Positions 1 through 8,135 of a stretch of DNA of 64,000 nt are shown here, in pieces. Every line of letters begins with the position of its first letter. Positions within the stretch are counted from its first letter, which is position 1. This DNA comes from RGIG9060 sp045645985 (lineage in GTDB: Bacteria > Spirochaetota > Spirochaetia > Treponematales > Treponemataceae). The notes below the pieces were generated by a model. That model worked only from the letters and a program-made list of their open reading frames with translations. It searched no databases and had not been told where the DNA came from. Made by a program: the position numbers and the translations under genes. Location: NCBI GenBank assembly GCA_045645985.1, contig JAZRJV010000033.1, forward strand, positions 1 through 64,000, read 5' to 3'.

Positions 1-1
1 C

Positions 2-265
2 AAACTTAATTCCCTTGTAGAACAGACCAAACTTAACGAAATTTTTAGAGGTGATTACATGGCTTGGGGACTTGCAGAATTTGACGCAGAACAACGCGGT
101 AAAAAAGAAGGCTATTCTGTTGGTCTTTCGGATGGGATTTCACAAGGTTCTCAACAAGCAAAAATCGAAACTGCTAATAATTTACTTTCAATGTCAATCT
201 CCATAGAAAACATCTCAAAAGCAACAAATCTTTCCGTCGAGGAAATAAAAGCCTTAGCAAAATAA
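2..265 (+). CDS. C-terminal part of an Rpn-family nuclease / putative transposase (cut by window edge)
   Basis: The reading frame is already open at base 2, so this is the last 87 codons of a gene that begins before the window; the ATG at 59 is internal. The tail resembles the C-terminus of the PD-(D/E)XK Rpn/transposase-associated family: a glutamine-, glycine- and lysine-rich helix, then a short helix-turn-helix-like end with the residues SIENISKATNLSVEEIKAL. Members promote RecA-independent recombination and occur in many copies in treponeme genomes. The nuclease core lies outside the window, so activity cannot be judged. Family assignment rests only on the tail pattern. Confidence 0.6.
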   Translation, partial: KLNSLVEQTKLNEIFRGDYMAWGLAEFDAEQRGKKEGYSVGLSDGISQGSQQAKIETANNLLSMSISIENISKATNLSVEEIKALAK

Positions 266-390
266 CATCGTTTCTCCCTCAACGCAAGAACTTTGCAAAA
301 GCACAACCAGTGCAGAAAAAAAACTGGCATTGAAAAAACTTTTAGAAAATACATTAAAAAAAGCGTAAACTAAAATTGACACACACTCGC

Positions 391-432
391 AAGTTTTGTG
401 AAACAAAACTTGATTGTAAGCCGAAGGCTTAC
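391..432. repeat. Two adjacent perfect hairpins with GAA loops
   Basis: Bases 391-399 (AAGTTTTGT) and 403-411 (ACAAAACTT) are perfect reverse complements around the triplet GAA. Four bases on, 416-422 (GTAAGCC) and 426-432 (GGCTTAC) form a second perfect stem, again around GAA. Two unrelated stems sharing the same triloop side by side suggest a repeat-element architecture rather than chance. Function is unknown. Confidence 0.6.
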
Positions 433-524
433 TAACGGAACAAAATAAGTTTGTAAAACACATTAAGTGCAGAAAGGACTTTGCAAAAATACTTTTCAGA
501 CACAACTTAGTGTAAAAAGGCGTA

Positions 525-593
525 ACCCAAAATTGACATCGCGAAGCCTTGCAAGCGATAGCGCCGCACTAGCGAGCGAGGGCGATTTTGGGT
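525..593. repeat. Inverted repeat enclosing a GC-rich core
   Basis: The arms ACCCAAAAT (525-533) and ATTTTGGGT (585-593) are perfect complements and enclose about 50 bases full of GCGA, GCGC and GCGAGCG words, with a smaller inner TCGC/GCGA stem at 539-558. Lying between two convergent genes, it may fold as a branched structure or act as a transcription stop. Its GC content is out of keeping with the region, which suggests an acquired or multicopy element. Confidence 0.5.
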
Positions 594-683
594 GAGAGCC
601 TTTTTGGGACTAAACTATGCATACAAAATATATTTCACAAAATCCTTTCTGGTGCCAATTATTTTTACAAAATTGTGAAGAGT

Positions 684-2657
684 CTATTCTTCGAACAATC
701 CCCTAATTTCCTTACTATATTTTTCTGCAATTTTATGGCGCATCATTTCTTGTTTTGCAGAAAGTTCTTCGCCAACTTTAAAACTTTCTTGAAGTAAGGC
801 AAATTTGTAAATTCTTTCGCAAGTTCTAAAATTTTTAGAAGAATTGATTTTATTATCAATTTCACTTTGGATAAGATTTTTTACTTCGGCACTTTCAAGC
901 ACACCTTCATAATATTCATTTGGCACACCATTTTCTGCAGCCCAAGCCATAACATTTTCTTTTGAAGGAACAACCAAAGCGGCTAGATATTTTTTATCCT
1001 GCCCCAAAACCACAACGCTTTCAATAAAATCACTTCCTTTCAATTCACCTTCGATTACAGCAGGTTCGATATTTTCGCCACCTAATAAAACGATAGTATC
1101 TTTTGCACGACCAGTGATTTTAATTTCGTTATCGTAACTCATCATTCCTAAATCCCCAGTATTTAGCCAACCGTCTTTATCAATAATTTGTTCTGTTAAA
1201 TCTGGACGATTAAAATATCCTTTCATGATTTGGTCGCCACGAGCAAGAATCAAACCTTTTTTTCCTGGAGGAAGTGGTTCTGATGAAACAATTTGTCCGT
1301 ATTTTTCGGCAACAACTTTTATTTCACAACAAGGAAGAACTTCGCCAACGCAATTTTTTCTAGGCTTTTTGAAATTTCGTAAAGAAAGAATTGGAGCGGT
1401 TTCTGTCATTCCGTAGCCTTCCAAAAGATTAAATCCGATAGCGCTGTAAAATTCGTCAACTTCTTTTTGTAAGGCACCACCACCAGAAATTCCTGCGATA
1501 AATTTTCCGCCAAGTTTTTCACGAATTTTTTTGAAAACCAAAACATTTCCGAGTGCATTTAATGGTAAAAGTAAAACAAATGGAATTGCTGCAACAACTG
1601 CATCCAACCAGCGAAGTCTGCGTTTATATTGACAAACACATCCTGTTAAATGAGCCTTACACCAAGCAAACTTTTTTCCAACTGAAACAAAAAACTTAAA
1701 CATAGCATATTTTATGCCACCAGCTTTTTTCATTGTTCTATAAATTCCAGTTACTAAAGATTCCCATAAACGAGGAACTCCACACATCCATTGTGGTTTT
1801 ATAGTTGCAAAATCTGAAAGCATAACAGATGCAACTGGTTTTGAATATGCTATTGAACTTTTTAACGCAATTACAATGTATTGAATACATCGTTCAAAAC
1901 TGTGCCAAACAGGAAGAACCGAAAGCCATGTTTCATCTGCTTTTGCAGGTAAAACATCTGGGATAATTTCAAGTTGTGCTAAAAAATTTCTGTGTGTTAA
2001 CATTACACCTTTAGGAGTTCCAGTTGTTCCAGAAGTAAAAATCATTGTTGCAACTTCATTTCCATCAGTCATTCCCATTTCAGATTCAACGATTGCTTTT
2101 AAGTGCGGATCTTTATCTAAAAGATTTTTTCCATCTTCAAGCAAATCTTTGTAAAAAAGAACTTTTAATCCTTGTTCATTTGCTAAATCAAGAACTTCTT
2201 CTGAACATTCATCAAAAAGAATTGCAAATCTTAAACTTGGAACTTCAGAAATATTTTCCAAAACTTTTTGCAACTGTTTTGTATTTTCAAAAAAAGAATA
2301 TTCACATTTTGCATAATTCAAAATGAATCGAATTTCTTTTCCCATTGAGTCGCAACCCCGTGGAACATCACAAGCACCTAAAGACATAATGGCAAAATCG
2401 GTTACCAACCATTCTTTTCGGTTATCAGAAATAAGCCCAACTGGATTTCCTCGTTTAATTCCTAAATCACGCAATTTTACAGCAAAAGCAATAATTTCTT
2501 GGTAAACTTGTTTATAAGTATAATTTTGAAATTTACCTTGTGAATCTTTAGCCTTTTGAACAACTGAATTTGCACAAGTCAAAGCTCTATCTTGAAACAT
2601 CAAAGGCAAATTTTTTGGTAAAGTTTTGTCGTATTTAATTTCTCTAGTTTTCTTCAT
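684..2657 (-). CDS. fadD: AMP-forming long-chain acyl-CoA ligase
   Basis: A 657-residue member of the ANL adenylate-forming superfamily. It would activate a fatty acid with ATP through an acyl-adenylate and transfer it to CoA, feeding lipid synthesis or recycling of host fatty acids. The P-loop motif TSGTTGTPKG is at residues 208-217, the YGMTET core motif near 415-420, and the WLNTGD motif near 497-502, followed by a C-terminal lid domain with a GGENI motif. A hydrophobic stretch near 355-372 may give membrane contact. The start is supported by a GGGG Shine-Dalgarno site 8 bases upstream. The gene stands alone and diverges from thiI. Chain-length preference cannot be read from sequence. Confidence 0.88.
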   Translation of the reverse strand: MKKTREIKYDKTLPKNLPLMFQDRALTCANSVVQKAKDSQGKFQNYTYKQVYQEIIAFAVKLRDLGIKRGNPVGLISDNRKEWLVTDFAIMSLGACDVPRGCDSMGKEIRFILNYAKCEYSFFENTKQLQKVLENISEVPSLRFAILFDECSEEVLDLANEQGLKVLFYKDLLEDGKNLLDKDPHLKAIVESEMGMTDGNEVATMIFTSGTTGTPKGVMLTHRNFLAQLEIIPDVLPAKADETWLSVLPVWHSFERCIQYIVIALKSSIAYSKPVASVMLSDFATIKPQWMCGVPRLWESLVTGIYRTMKKAGGIKYAMFKFFVSVGKKFAWCKAHLTGCVCQYKRRLRWLDAVVAAIPFVLLLPLNALGNVLVFKKIREKLGGKFIAGISGGGALQKEVDEFYSAIGFNLLEGYGMTETAPILSLRNFKKPRKNCVGEVLPCCEIKVVAEKYGQIVSSEPLPPGKKGLILARGDQIMKGYFNRPDLTEQIIDKDGWLNTGDLGMMSYDNEIKITGRAKDTIVLLGGENIEPAVIEGELKGSDFIESVVVLGQDKKYLAALVVPSKENVMAWAAENGVPNEYYEGVLESAEVKNLIQSEIDNKINSSKNFRTCERIYKFALLQESFKVGEELSAKQEMMRHKIAEKYSKEIRGLFEE

Positions 2658-2696
2658 AATTTAATCCCCAAAATAAAATTATTTAATAAACTTTAA

Positions 2697-2724
2697 TTGA
2701 CATTATCACATATTTTGTCATTAT
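2697..2724 (+). promoter_or_regulatory. Candidate promoter for thiI
   Basis: A perfect TTGACA box is at 2697-2702 and a weaker CATTAT box at 2719-2724, 16 bases apart. It overlaps the divergent ligase promoter, so the two could compete for polymerase. Confidence 0.4.
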
Positions 2725-2728
2725 GCAA
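2700..2728 (-). promoter_or_regulatory. Promoter for the acyl-CoA ligase gene
   Basis: On the minus strand a TTGCAT box (2723-2728) and a TAATGT box (2700-2705) are 17 bases apart. They lie about 43 bases upstream of the ligase start codon and overlap the opposing thiI promoter. Confidence 0.5.
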
Positions 2729-2808
2729 TACTGAAATAAAAAATTTTATAAAAAAAGCAATTCAAAAGAATATTGAAAATGATACAAATTTTTCGTACAA
2801 TGATTTCT

Positions 2809-4038
2809 ATGGAAATGATTACTTATCTTGCAAAAGTTGGAGAACTTACTTTAAAAGGCGGAAATTTACGAGAATTTGAACGCCGACTTATTCAAAATAC
2901 TCAACTCTATTTAGAATCAATTAAATCTAGAGTAACTTTACGAGCTGGAAGAATGTACATCGATTGCGAACCTGAGGGTTGCGAGGCAGTTGAATTTGCA
3001 CTTTCTCATCTTATCGGAATTACAGGCTGGGCAAAAACCAGAATTGCAGAAAAAAATATTGAATCAATAAAAAAAGCAGTAATGGAAGAAGCACTTTTGG
3101 CAAAAGAAAAAGGCGCTAAAACTTTCAAAATTGAATCTCGCCGAAGCGAAAAAAGTTTTCCATTAAATTCCTACGAACTAAGTTGCGAAGCCGCAAGTGA
3201 TATTTGTGAACAAGATTTATTAAAAGTTGATGTTCACAATCCAGATGTAACAATCAATATCGAAGTTAGAGAACGATGTTTTGTTTTTAGCGATGCAATA
3301 AAATCTTGTCGTGGGCTTCCAGTTGGAACTGGCGGAAAAGGACTTTTACTTTTATCTGGCGGAATCGACTCTCCTGTTGCAGGCTACAGAATGATGCGCC
3401 GAGGTATGAAAGTTGAATGTTGCTATTTTCACGCATATCCCTACACTTCTGATGAAGCTCGAAAAAAAGTTGAAGATTTGGCACAAATTATCAGTCACTA
3501 CGGATTAGAAACTCATATCAACATTATTCCATTTACTGATGTTCAAATGAAGATAAAAAAATTAGCTTCAGAAATGCCAGATGCTCCAGACGGACTTAAA
3601 ACTGAATCATACAGCACACTTTTGCTTAGAATGTGTATGATGAAAACTGCTAACATTTTAGCAAAAAGACTTCATTGTCAATGTATCATCACTGGGGAAA
3701 GTCTTGGGCAAGTTGCAAGTCAAACTGTAGAAAATATGGAAGTTACAGAAAGCTGTTGTGAACTTCCGCTTTTACGCCCATTAGTTGGAATGGATAAAGA
3801 AGAAATTGTAGAAACTTCAAAATTTATCGGAACTTACGAAACTTCAATTTTGCCATATGAAGATTGTTGTGTTTTATTTTCTCCAAAACATCCTGTAATT
3901 AGAGCAAAAGTTGAAGTTGCACAAGAACTTTACAAGGCAATGCAAGTTGACGATTTAATTCAAGAAGCATTTGACAAACGAGAAGTTAAAAAATTCTTAG
4001 TAAGAGACTTTGTTGAAGAAAATTTTTCTAACAAGTAA
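2809..4038 (+). CDS. thiI: tRNA uracil 4-sulfurtransferase ThiI (no rhodanese domain)
   Basis: ThiI adenylates uridine 8 of tRNA and replaces its oxygen with sulfur to give 4-thiouridine; some members also serve thiazole synthesis. The protein begins with the family signature YLAKVGELTLKGGN, continues with an NFLD-like/THUMP RNA-binding region to about residue 170, and has the PP-loop ATP site LLSGGIDSPVAG near residues 182-193. The C-terminal half has the family blocks ITGESLGQVASQT and ILPYEDCC. There is no C-terminal rhodanese domain, as in the short form of Bacillus. The frame extends upstream to a TTG at 2773, but alignment to the family favours ATG 2809 (or 2815). No clear ribosome binding site decides this. 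It is convergent with the next gene. Confidence 0.9.
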   Translation: MEMITYLAKVGELTLKGGNLREFERRLIQNTQLYLESIKSRVTLRAGRMYIDCEPEGCEAVEFALSHLIGITGWAKTRIAEKNIESIKKAVMEEALLAKEKGAKTFKIESRRSEKSFPLNSYELSCEAASDICEQDLLKVDVHNPDVTINIEVRERCFVFSDAIKSCRGLPVGTGGKGLLLLSGGIDSPVAGYRMMRRGMKVECCYFHAYPYTSDEARKKVEDLAQIISHYGLETHINIIPFTDVQMKIKKLASEMPDAPDGLKTESYSTLLLRMCMMKTANILAKRLHCQCIITGESLGQVASQTVENMEVTESCCELPLLRPLVGMDKEEIVETSKFIGTYETSILPYEDCCVLFSPKHPVIRAKVEVAQELYKAMQVDDLIQEAFDKREVKKFLVRDFVEENFSNK

Positions 4039-4052
4039 TTTACAAGAAAAAA

Positions 4053-5195
4053 CTATAAATTAGATTGTGCCATGAGTTTATGAACAAACTCGGTACAATC
4101 TGTTTGTAGATTTAAGTTTTCAGTTCTTGTTTTTACACTTTGATAGTATTCATCATCAGAAAACAATTGAGCAATTTTATCACTAATATCTTTTGGATTT
4201 TGAATAAACCATCCTGCCCTATTTTCATAAACAAACCGAACATTTCCTAATTCTTGCCCGTGAATAAAAGTTGAAAGAATAACAGGTATATTTGAAGCCA
4301 ACATTTCAAGAACAGTTGATGTTCCACCTTTGATAATTGCACAGTCAGAAAGTTTTACAAGTTCATCTAAGAAAGTTACAAAACCAAAAACAAACAAGTT
4401 CATTTTAGGATTTACTTTTTTGAGCATTTCCAAGGTTTTGCGAGTTTTTTTACCACGACCACAAACAACAATTACTGAAAAATCTACTTTCTTAGCAATA
4501 AATTCAGAAATAATCTTGAAAGTTCCAGGTAAACCTTCACCGCCACCAGCAATTAAAACAACTCGCTTATCTTGTGGGATTCCATATTTTTCTCTTAAAG
4601 CAACAACATCATCCTTAGTTGTTTTAGTTAAAAACTTTTTGTTAATCAAAAATGGCATAACTTCAACATCATCTGAATTATAGTCACATTTTTCGATAGC
4701 AAAATTTCTTACTTGGTCAGAGAAAACATAAGATTTTATACCTTTTACAAAAAACCAAGCAGAAGGAGCTGTAAATGGGTCTGTTACAACCATAGAAAGA
4801 TTTACTTTTTTCCCACTTTTTCTAATTGCAGTTTTTGCAGAAGGTGTAAGAGCAAAGTGAAAAGAAATTATATCAGTAATATCATCCTCAATAATTTTTT
4901 CTTTCAAATAGTGTGAAGTTTGAGGATTCAAAAATTTTTGAGTAAACTTCTGGAAACTTTTTTTCATTCCAAGCTCATAAACGATATGCCACATTCCAGG
5001 AGTTACAGTACACATGCTGTGATACCATTTTTCAAAAACCATTCGAGAAACAAAATTAGCCTTGTCAAAACCATTTACAAGTTGAACATTGGCATCTGGA
5101 TAAAGACTTTCAATATGAGCTTTTAAAACCTTTGCAGGAGCTAAATGTCCACCACCAGTATTTAGATACAACAACATAAAATTTCTTTTAGCCAT
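4053..5195 (-). CDS. MGDG synthase / diacylglycerol glycosyltransferase-type glycolipid enzyme
   Basis: A 380-residue GT28-type glycosyltransferase. The N-terminus has the MGDG-synthase fingerprint LYLNTGGGHLAPAKVL (residues 9-24), where the glycine-rich loop lies at the lipid-acceptor side. The C-terminal nucleotide-sugar domain has VLIAGGGEGLPGTFK and the motif IIKGGTSTVLEMLASNIPVI. Such enzymes transfer galactose or glucose from UDP-sugar to diacylglycerol at the inner membrane leaflet. Treponemes carry abundant monoglycosyl-diacylglycerol, which fits. Sugar specificity (galactose or glucose) cannot be told from the sequence. The start has a GAGGA site upstream. Confidence 0.8.
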   Translation of the reverse strand: MAKRNFMLLYLNTGGGHLAPAKVLKAHIESLYPDANVQLVNGFDKANFVSRMVFEKWYHSMCTVTPGMWHIVYELGMKKSFQKFTQKFLNPQTSHYLKEKIIEDDITDIISFHFALTPSAKTAIRKSGKKVNLSMVVTDPFTAPSAWFFVKGIKSYVFSDQVRNFAIEKCDYNSDDVEVMPFLINKKFLTKTTKDDVVALREKYGIPQDKRVVLIAGGGEGLPGTFKIISEFIAKKVDFSVIVVCGRGKKTRKTLEMLKKVNPKMNLFVFGFVTFLDELVKLSDCAIIKGGTSTVLEMLASNIPVILSTFIHGQELGNVRFVYENRAGWFIQNPKDISDKIAQLFSDDEYYQSVKTRTENLNLQTDCTEFVHKLMAQSNL

Positions 5196-5215
5196 AAAAA
5201 TTCCTCTTAAATTTC

Positions 5216-5244
5216 ATTATACACCAATATTGCTACTTACACAA
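5216..5244 (-). promoter_or_regulatory. Promoter for the glycolipid glycosyltransferase
   Basis: On the minus strand a perfect TATAAT box (5216-5221) lies 17 bases from a TTGTGT box (5239-5244). The start codon at 5195 follows about 20 bases later. The -35 box overlaps that of the divergent promoter. Confidence 0.55.
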
Positions 5245-5265
5245 AAACAAAATTACATGTATACT
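5237..5265 (+). promoter_or_regulatory. Promoter for the uracil-DNA glycosylase / priA genes
   Basis: TTACAC (5237-5242) and TATACT (5260-5265) are 17 bases apart on the plus strand. Downstream, in the presumed 5' leader, GAAAGT (5277-5282) and ACTTTC (5286-5291) form a perfect short palindrome just after the expected start site, a possible operator or leader hairpin. Confidence 0.5.
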
Positions 5266-5348
5266 TTACTAAGATTGAAAGTACCACTTTCGTCCATTCT
5301 AATATTATATATCTTTTTTCTAATTTTTAAAGATTATAAAGGTGAAAA

Positions 5349-6104
5349 ATGAAAAAAATTGACAAAGAAAATTTATACAATTTACTAGAAGTTAGTCAAT
5401 CCTATTTAAGAGGATTTAAGGACAATACAATTCAGATGCCAAACTTCTCAGATGACATAGATATTTCTTTGCAAACTGAAAAATCAACTGAAAATAAAAC
5501 AAAAGATATAAAAGTTTCTACAGGAATTACTTTAGAAACATTAAATGAAAAAATACTTAAATGTGATAGATGTGGTCTTTGCAGAAACAGAAAACAAGCA
5601 GTTCCAGGCGTGGGAGTTTCTCATCCGTTGGTTATGGTAATTGGAGAAGCTCCAGGTGCTGATGAAGATGCACAAGGCGAACCATTCGTTGGAAAAGCAG
5701 GTCAACTTTTGGATAAAATGCTTATTGCAATAAATCTTTCAAGAAACACAAATTGTTATATTGCAAATATTGTAAAATGTCGTCCACCTGCAAATCGCGA
5801 CCCATTACTTGATGAATGTTCTTCTTGTATGCCTTATCTTGAAACACAAATTCATATTTTAAAACCTACAATGATTTTAGCAGTTGGAAGAGTTGCGGCA
5901 CACAATTTGTTCAAAACTTCTGACCCAGTAAATAAAATGCGTGGAAACATTTACGATGTTCACGGAATCCCAGCGATGATGACTTATCATCCATCTGCTT
6001 TGTTAAGGGACGAAAGTTTGAAACGACCAGCTTGGGAAGATTTAAAACTTTTTAGAACACGACTTGATGCTCGACTTAGAGAATTAGAAATCCAAAAGAA
6101 ATAG
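5349..6104 (+). CDS. Type 4 uracil-DNA glycosylase (4Fe-4S)
   Basis: Removes uracil from DNA in base-excision repair. The family-4 hallmarks are visible: a cysteine pair in CDRCGLC near residues 75-81, the active-site segment VIGEAPGADEDAQGEPFVG near 98-116, KCRPPANRDP near 142-151, a third and fourth cysteine region around CSSCMPYL, and the closing motif MTYHPSALLR near 220. The 251-residue length exceeds the usual size of about 200 because of a roughly 70-residue N-terminal extension of low similarity, also common in other bacteria. The start has a weak AAAGG site. priA follows after a few bases in the same direction, so the two repair genes are probably cotranscribed. Confidence 0.88.
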   Translation: MKKIDKENLYNLLEVSQSYLRGFKDNTIQMPNFSDDIDISLQTEKSTENKTKDIKVSTGITLETLNEKILKCDRCGLCRNRKQAVPGVGVSHPLVMVIGEAPGADEDAQGEPFVGKAGQLLDKMLIAINLSRNTNCYIANIVKCRPPANRDPLLDECSSCMPYLETQIHILKPTMILAVGRVAAHNLFKTSDPVNKMRGNIYDVHGIPAMMTYHPSALLRDESLKRPAWEDLKLFRTRLDARLRELEIQKK

Positions 6105-6113
6105 GAATTTTTG

Positions 6114-8135
6114 ATGTCAATATTTTTAGAAATTCTTGTAAATCTTCCACTTCCGCAAAGTTTTACTTACAAAAATTTAGATTCACACGACAAAAAATAC
6201 AAAGAAGCAAAAATCGGAATGCGTTGCGAAGTTCACTTTGGCTCTCGTAAACTGATTGGATGTATCATCGGAATTTCAAATACAATTCCTTCAACTTGTT
6301 CTGTTAGTGAAGATAAAATTAAATCTATTTTAAGAATAATTGATGACGAGCCAATTTTTTTTGAAGAACAAATAAAATTATCAGATTGGATTTCAAAATA
6401 TTATTTGTGTTCGCAAGGTGAAGCCTTATTCACAATGCTTCCATCTGGAAAACGAGAAACAAGTTTTTCTTCTCTTTCATTTGAAGAAGATGAAAAATCT
6501 TTTTCACAAAAAAAATTATCAGAAGAACAAGAAATTGCAATCGACGGAATTTTAAATTCCGACAAAAAAAATATTTTTCATTATTTATACGGAGCAACAG
6601 GAACAGGAAAGACAGAAGTTTTTTTATCTTGCGCAGAAAAAATTATTTTGCAAGGACAAGGCGTAATTTATCTTGTTCCAGAAATTAGTTTAACTCATCA
6701 AGTTATTGAAGCAGTAACAAAACGATTTGGAAGTACAGTTGCAGTTTTACATTCAGGATTAACTGGAAGTCAAAAATTAAAAGAATGGAAACGAATTTTA
6801 AACAAAGAAGCAAAAATTGTAATTGGTGCACGAAGTGGAATTTTTGCACCAGTTCCAGATTTAGGATTAGTAATTATCGATGAAGAACATGACGGTTCTT
6901 ATAAATCAGGAACGACACCTCGCTATCACGCGCGACAAGTTGCAATGCGAATTTGTACCGACAAAAAAATTCCATTGATAATGGGAAGTGCAACTCCTTC
7001 TGTTGAAGCGTGGCATTTAATGAAAGATAAAAAAATACAAACTCATTATTTAACTAAACGATTAGCTGGAGGTTGTCCACCAGAAATTCAAATTGTAAAT
7101 CTTTCAAAACCAACACCAGACGGACGAAAAACAGAAGGCTCAATCTCTCCGCAACTTGAAGATGAAATTCGACAAACATTACAAGAACGAAGGCAAACAA
7201 TTTTGTTTTTAAATCGTCGTGGCTTTTCTCATTTTTTTAAATGTTCATCTTGTGGTCATGAATTAAAATGCAAAAACTGTTCAGTATCAATGACATATCA
7301 CAAAGTGCAAAAAAAATTGATTTGTCATTACTGCGGCTGGAATATCAATCCACCAACACAATGTCCAGAATGTAATTCTTTTGATGTAGGATATTTTGGT
7401 TTTGGTACAGAATTTATCGAAGAAGAAGTAAAAGCAAAATTTCCCAATGCTACTGTAGCAAGAATTGACACAGATAGTTTATCTAGTCAAAAAGAATTGC
7501 AAGAAAAATTAGATTTATTTAAAAATAACAAAATTGATATACTGCTCGGTACACAAATGGTTGCAAAAGGTTTAAACTTTCCAAACTTAAAACTCGTTGG
7601 TGTAATTATGGCAGACACTGGTTTGCATCTTCCAGATTTTAGGGCAGCCGAAAGAACTTTCTCTTTGTTAGTTCAAGTTGCAGGCCGAGCCGGAAGATTT
7701 TTTCCAGACGGAAAAGTAATTGTTCAAAGTTACACACCCAAACGAAGTGCAATTTATTTTGCTTGCAAAAATTATATCGATGAATTTTACAAAGAAGAAT
7801 TAGAGCAACGAAAAATTTTAGCATTTCCGCCATTTGCAAGATTGATTAGATTAGTTTTTCGTTCAGCAAATCAACAGATTGCAGAACAAGCCGCAACTTC
7901 CGCAGCAGAAATTTTAGAATCATTTAAAGAAAAATACAATTACGAAGATTTTGAAGTATTAGGTCCAAGCGAATGTCCTTTGTCAAAAATTTCTGCAAAC
8001 TATCGCTACCAAATTATTTTGCGAGCTGAAAGCATAAAAACAATTCAATCAGCAACTGCACGATTTATTTACAATTACAAAAACAAGCAAGGCGTTTACA
8101 TCGAAGTTGATGTTGACCCAACAAATTTATTGTAA
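6114..8135 (+). CDS. priA: Primosomal protein N' (replication restart helicase PriA)
   Basis: A 673-residue superfamily 2 DNA helicase that reloads the replisome on stalled forks. After an N-terminal fork-binding domain come the Walker A motif GATGTGKTEV (residues about 160-169), the DEEH Walker B box (about 256-259), and the inserted zinc region with eight cysteines in paired C-x2-C arrangements (about residues 380-425). The helicase C-terminal motifs LLGTQMVAKGLNFP and QVAGRAGR follow. A TTG at 6111 precedes the ATG; the AGGA site at the end of the glycosylase gene best suits ATG 6114. The last 40 bases overlap the convergent downstream gene. Confidence 0.93.
   Translation: MSIFLEILVNLPLPQSFTYKNLDSHDKKYKEAKIGMRCEVHFGSRKLIGCIIGISNTIPSTCSVSEDKIKSILRIIDDEPIFFEEQIKLSDWISKYYLCSQGEALFTMLPSGKRETSFSSLSFEEDEKSFSQKKLSEEQEIAIDGILNSDKKNIFHYLYGATGTGKTEVFLSCAEKIILQGQGVIYLVPEISLTHQVIEAVTKRFGSTVAVLHSGLTGSQKLKEWKRILNKEAKIVIGARSGIFAPVPDLGLVIIDEEHDGSYKSGTTPRYHARQVAMRICTDKKIPLIMGSATPSVEAWHLMKDKKIQTHYLTKRLAGGCPPEIQIVNLSKPTPDGRKTEGSISPQLEDEIRQTLQERRQTILFLNRRGFSHFFKCSSCGHELKCKNCSVSMTYHKVQKKLICHYCGWNINPPTQCPECNSFDVGYFGFGTEFIEEEVKAKFPNATVARIDTDSLSSQKELQEKLDLFKNNKIDILLGTQMVAKGLNFPNLKLVGVIMADTGLHLPDFRAAERTFSLLVQVAGRAGRFFPDGKVIVQSYTPKRSAIYFACKNYIDEFYKEELEQRKILAFPPFARLIRLVFRSANQQIAEQAATSAAEILESFKEKYNYEDFEVLGPSECPLSKISANYRYQIILRAESIKTIQSATARFIYNYKNKQGVYIEVDVDPTNLL

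Larger units (their letters stand above)
266..683. other. Intergenic region with palindromes and degenerate direct repeats
   Basis: No convincing gene lies between the Rpn fragment (+) and the acyl-CoA ligase (-), which converge here. The stretch holds three perfect inverted repeats (listed separately), a 20-base imperfect direct repeat at 363-382 and 520-539 (17 of 20 identical), and the words AGTGCAGAAA (309, 466) and ACTTTGCAAAA (290, 478), each twice. Bases 538-600 are strikingly GC-rich with recurring GCGA/GCGC words, unlike the surrounding AT-rich DNA. A frame without a start codon is open at 258-368 and could be the relic of a coding region. This looks like repeat debris, possibly also acting as a bidirectional terminator. 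Confidence 0.6.

Noticed and set aside
2773..2808. TTG 2773 as start of thiI
   Set aside because: The 12 extra residues do not match the family N-terminus and no ribosome site precedes the TTG, although it cannot be excluded.
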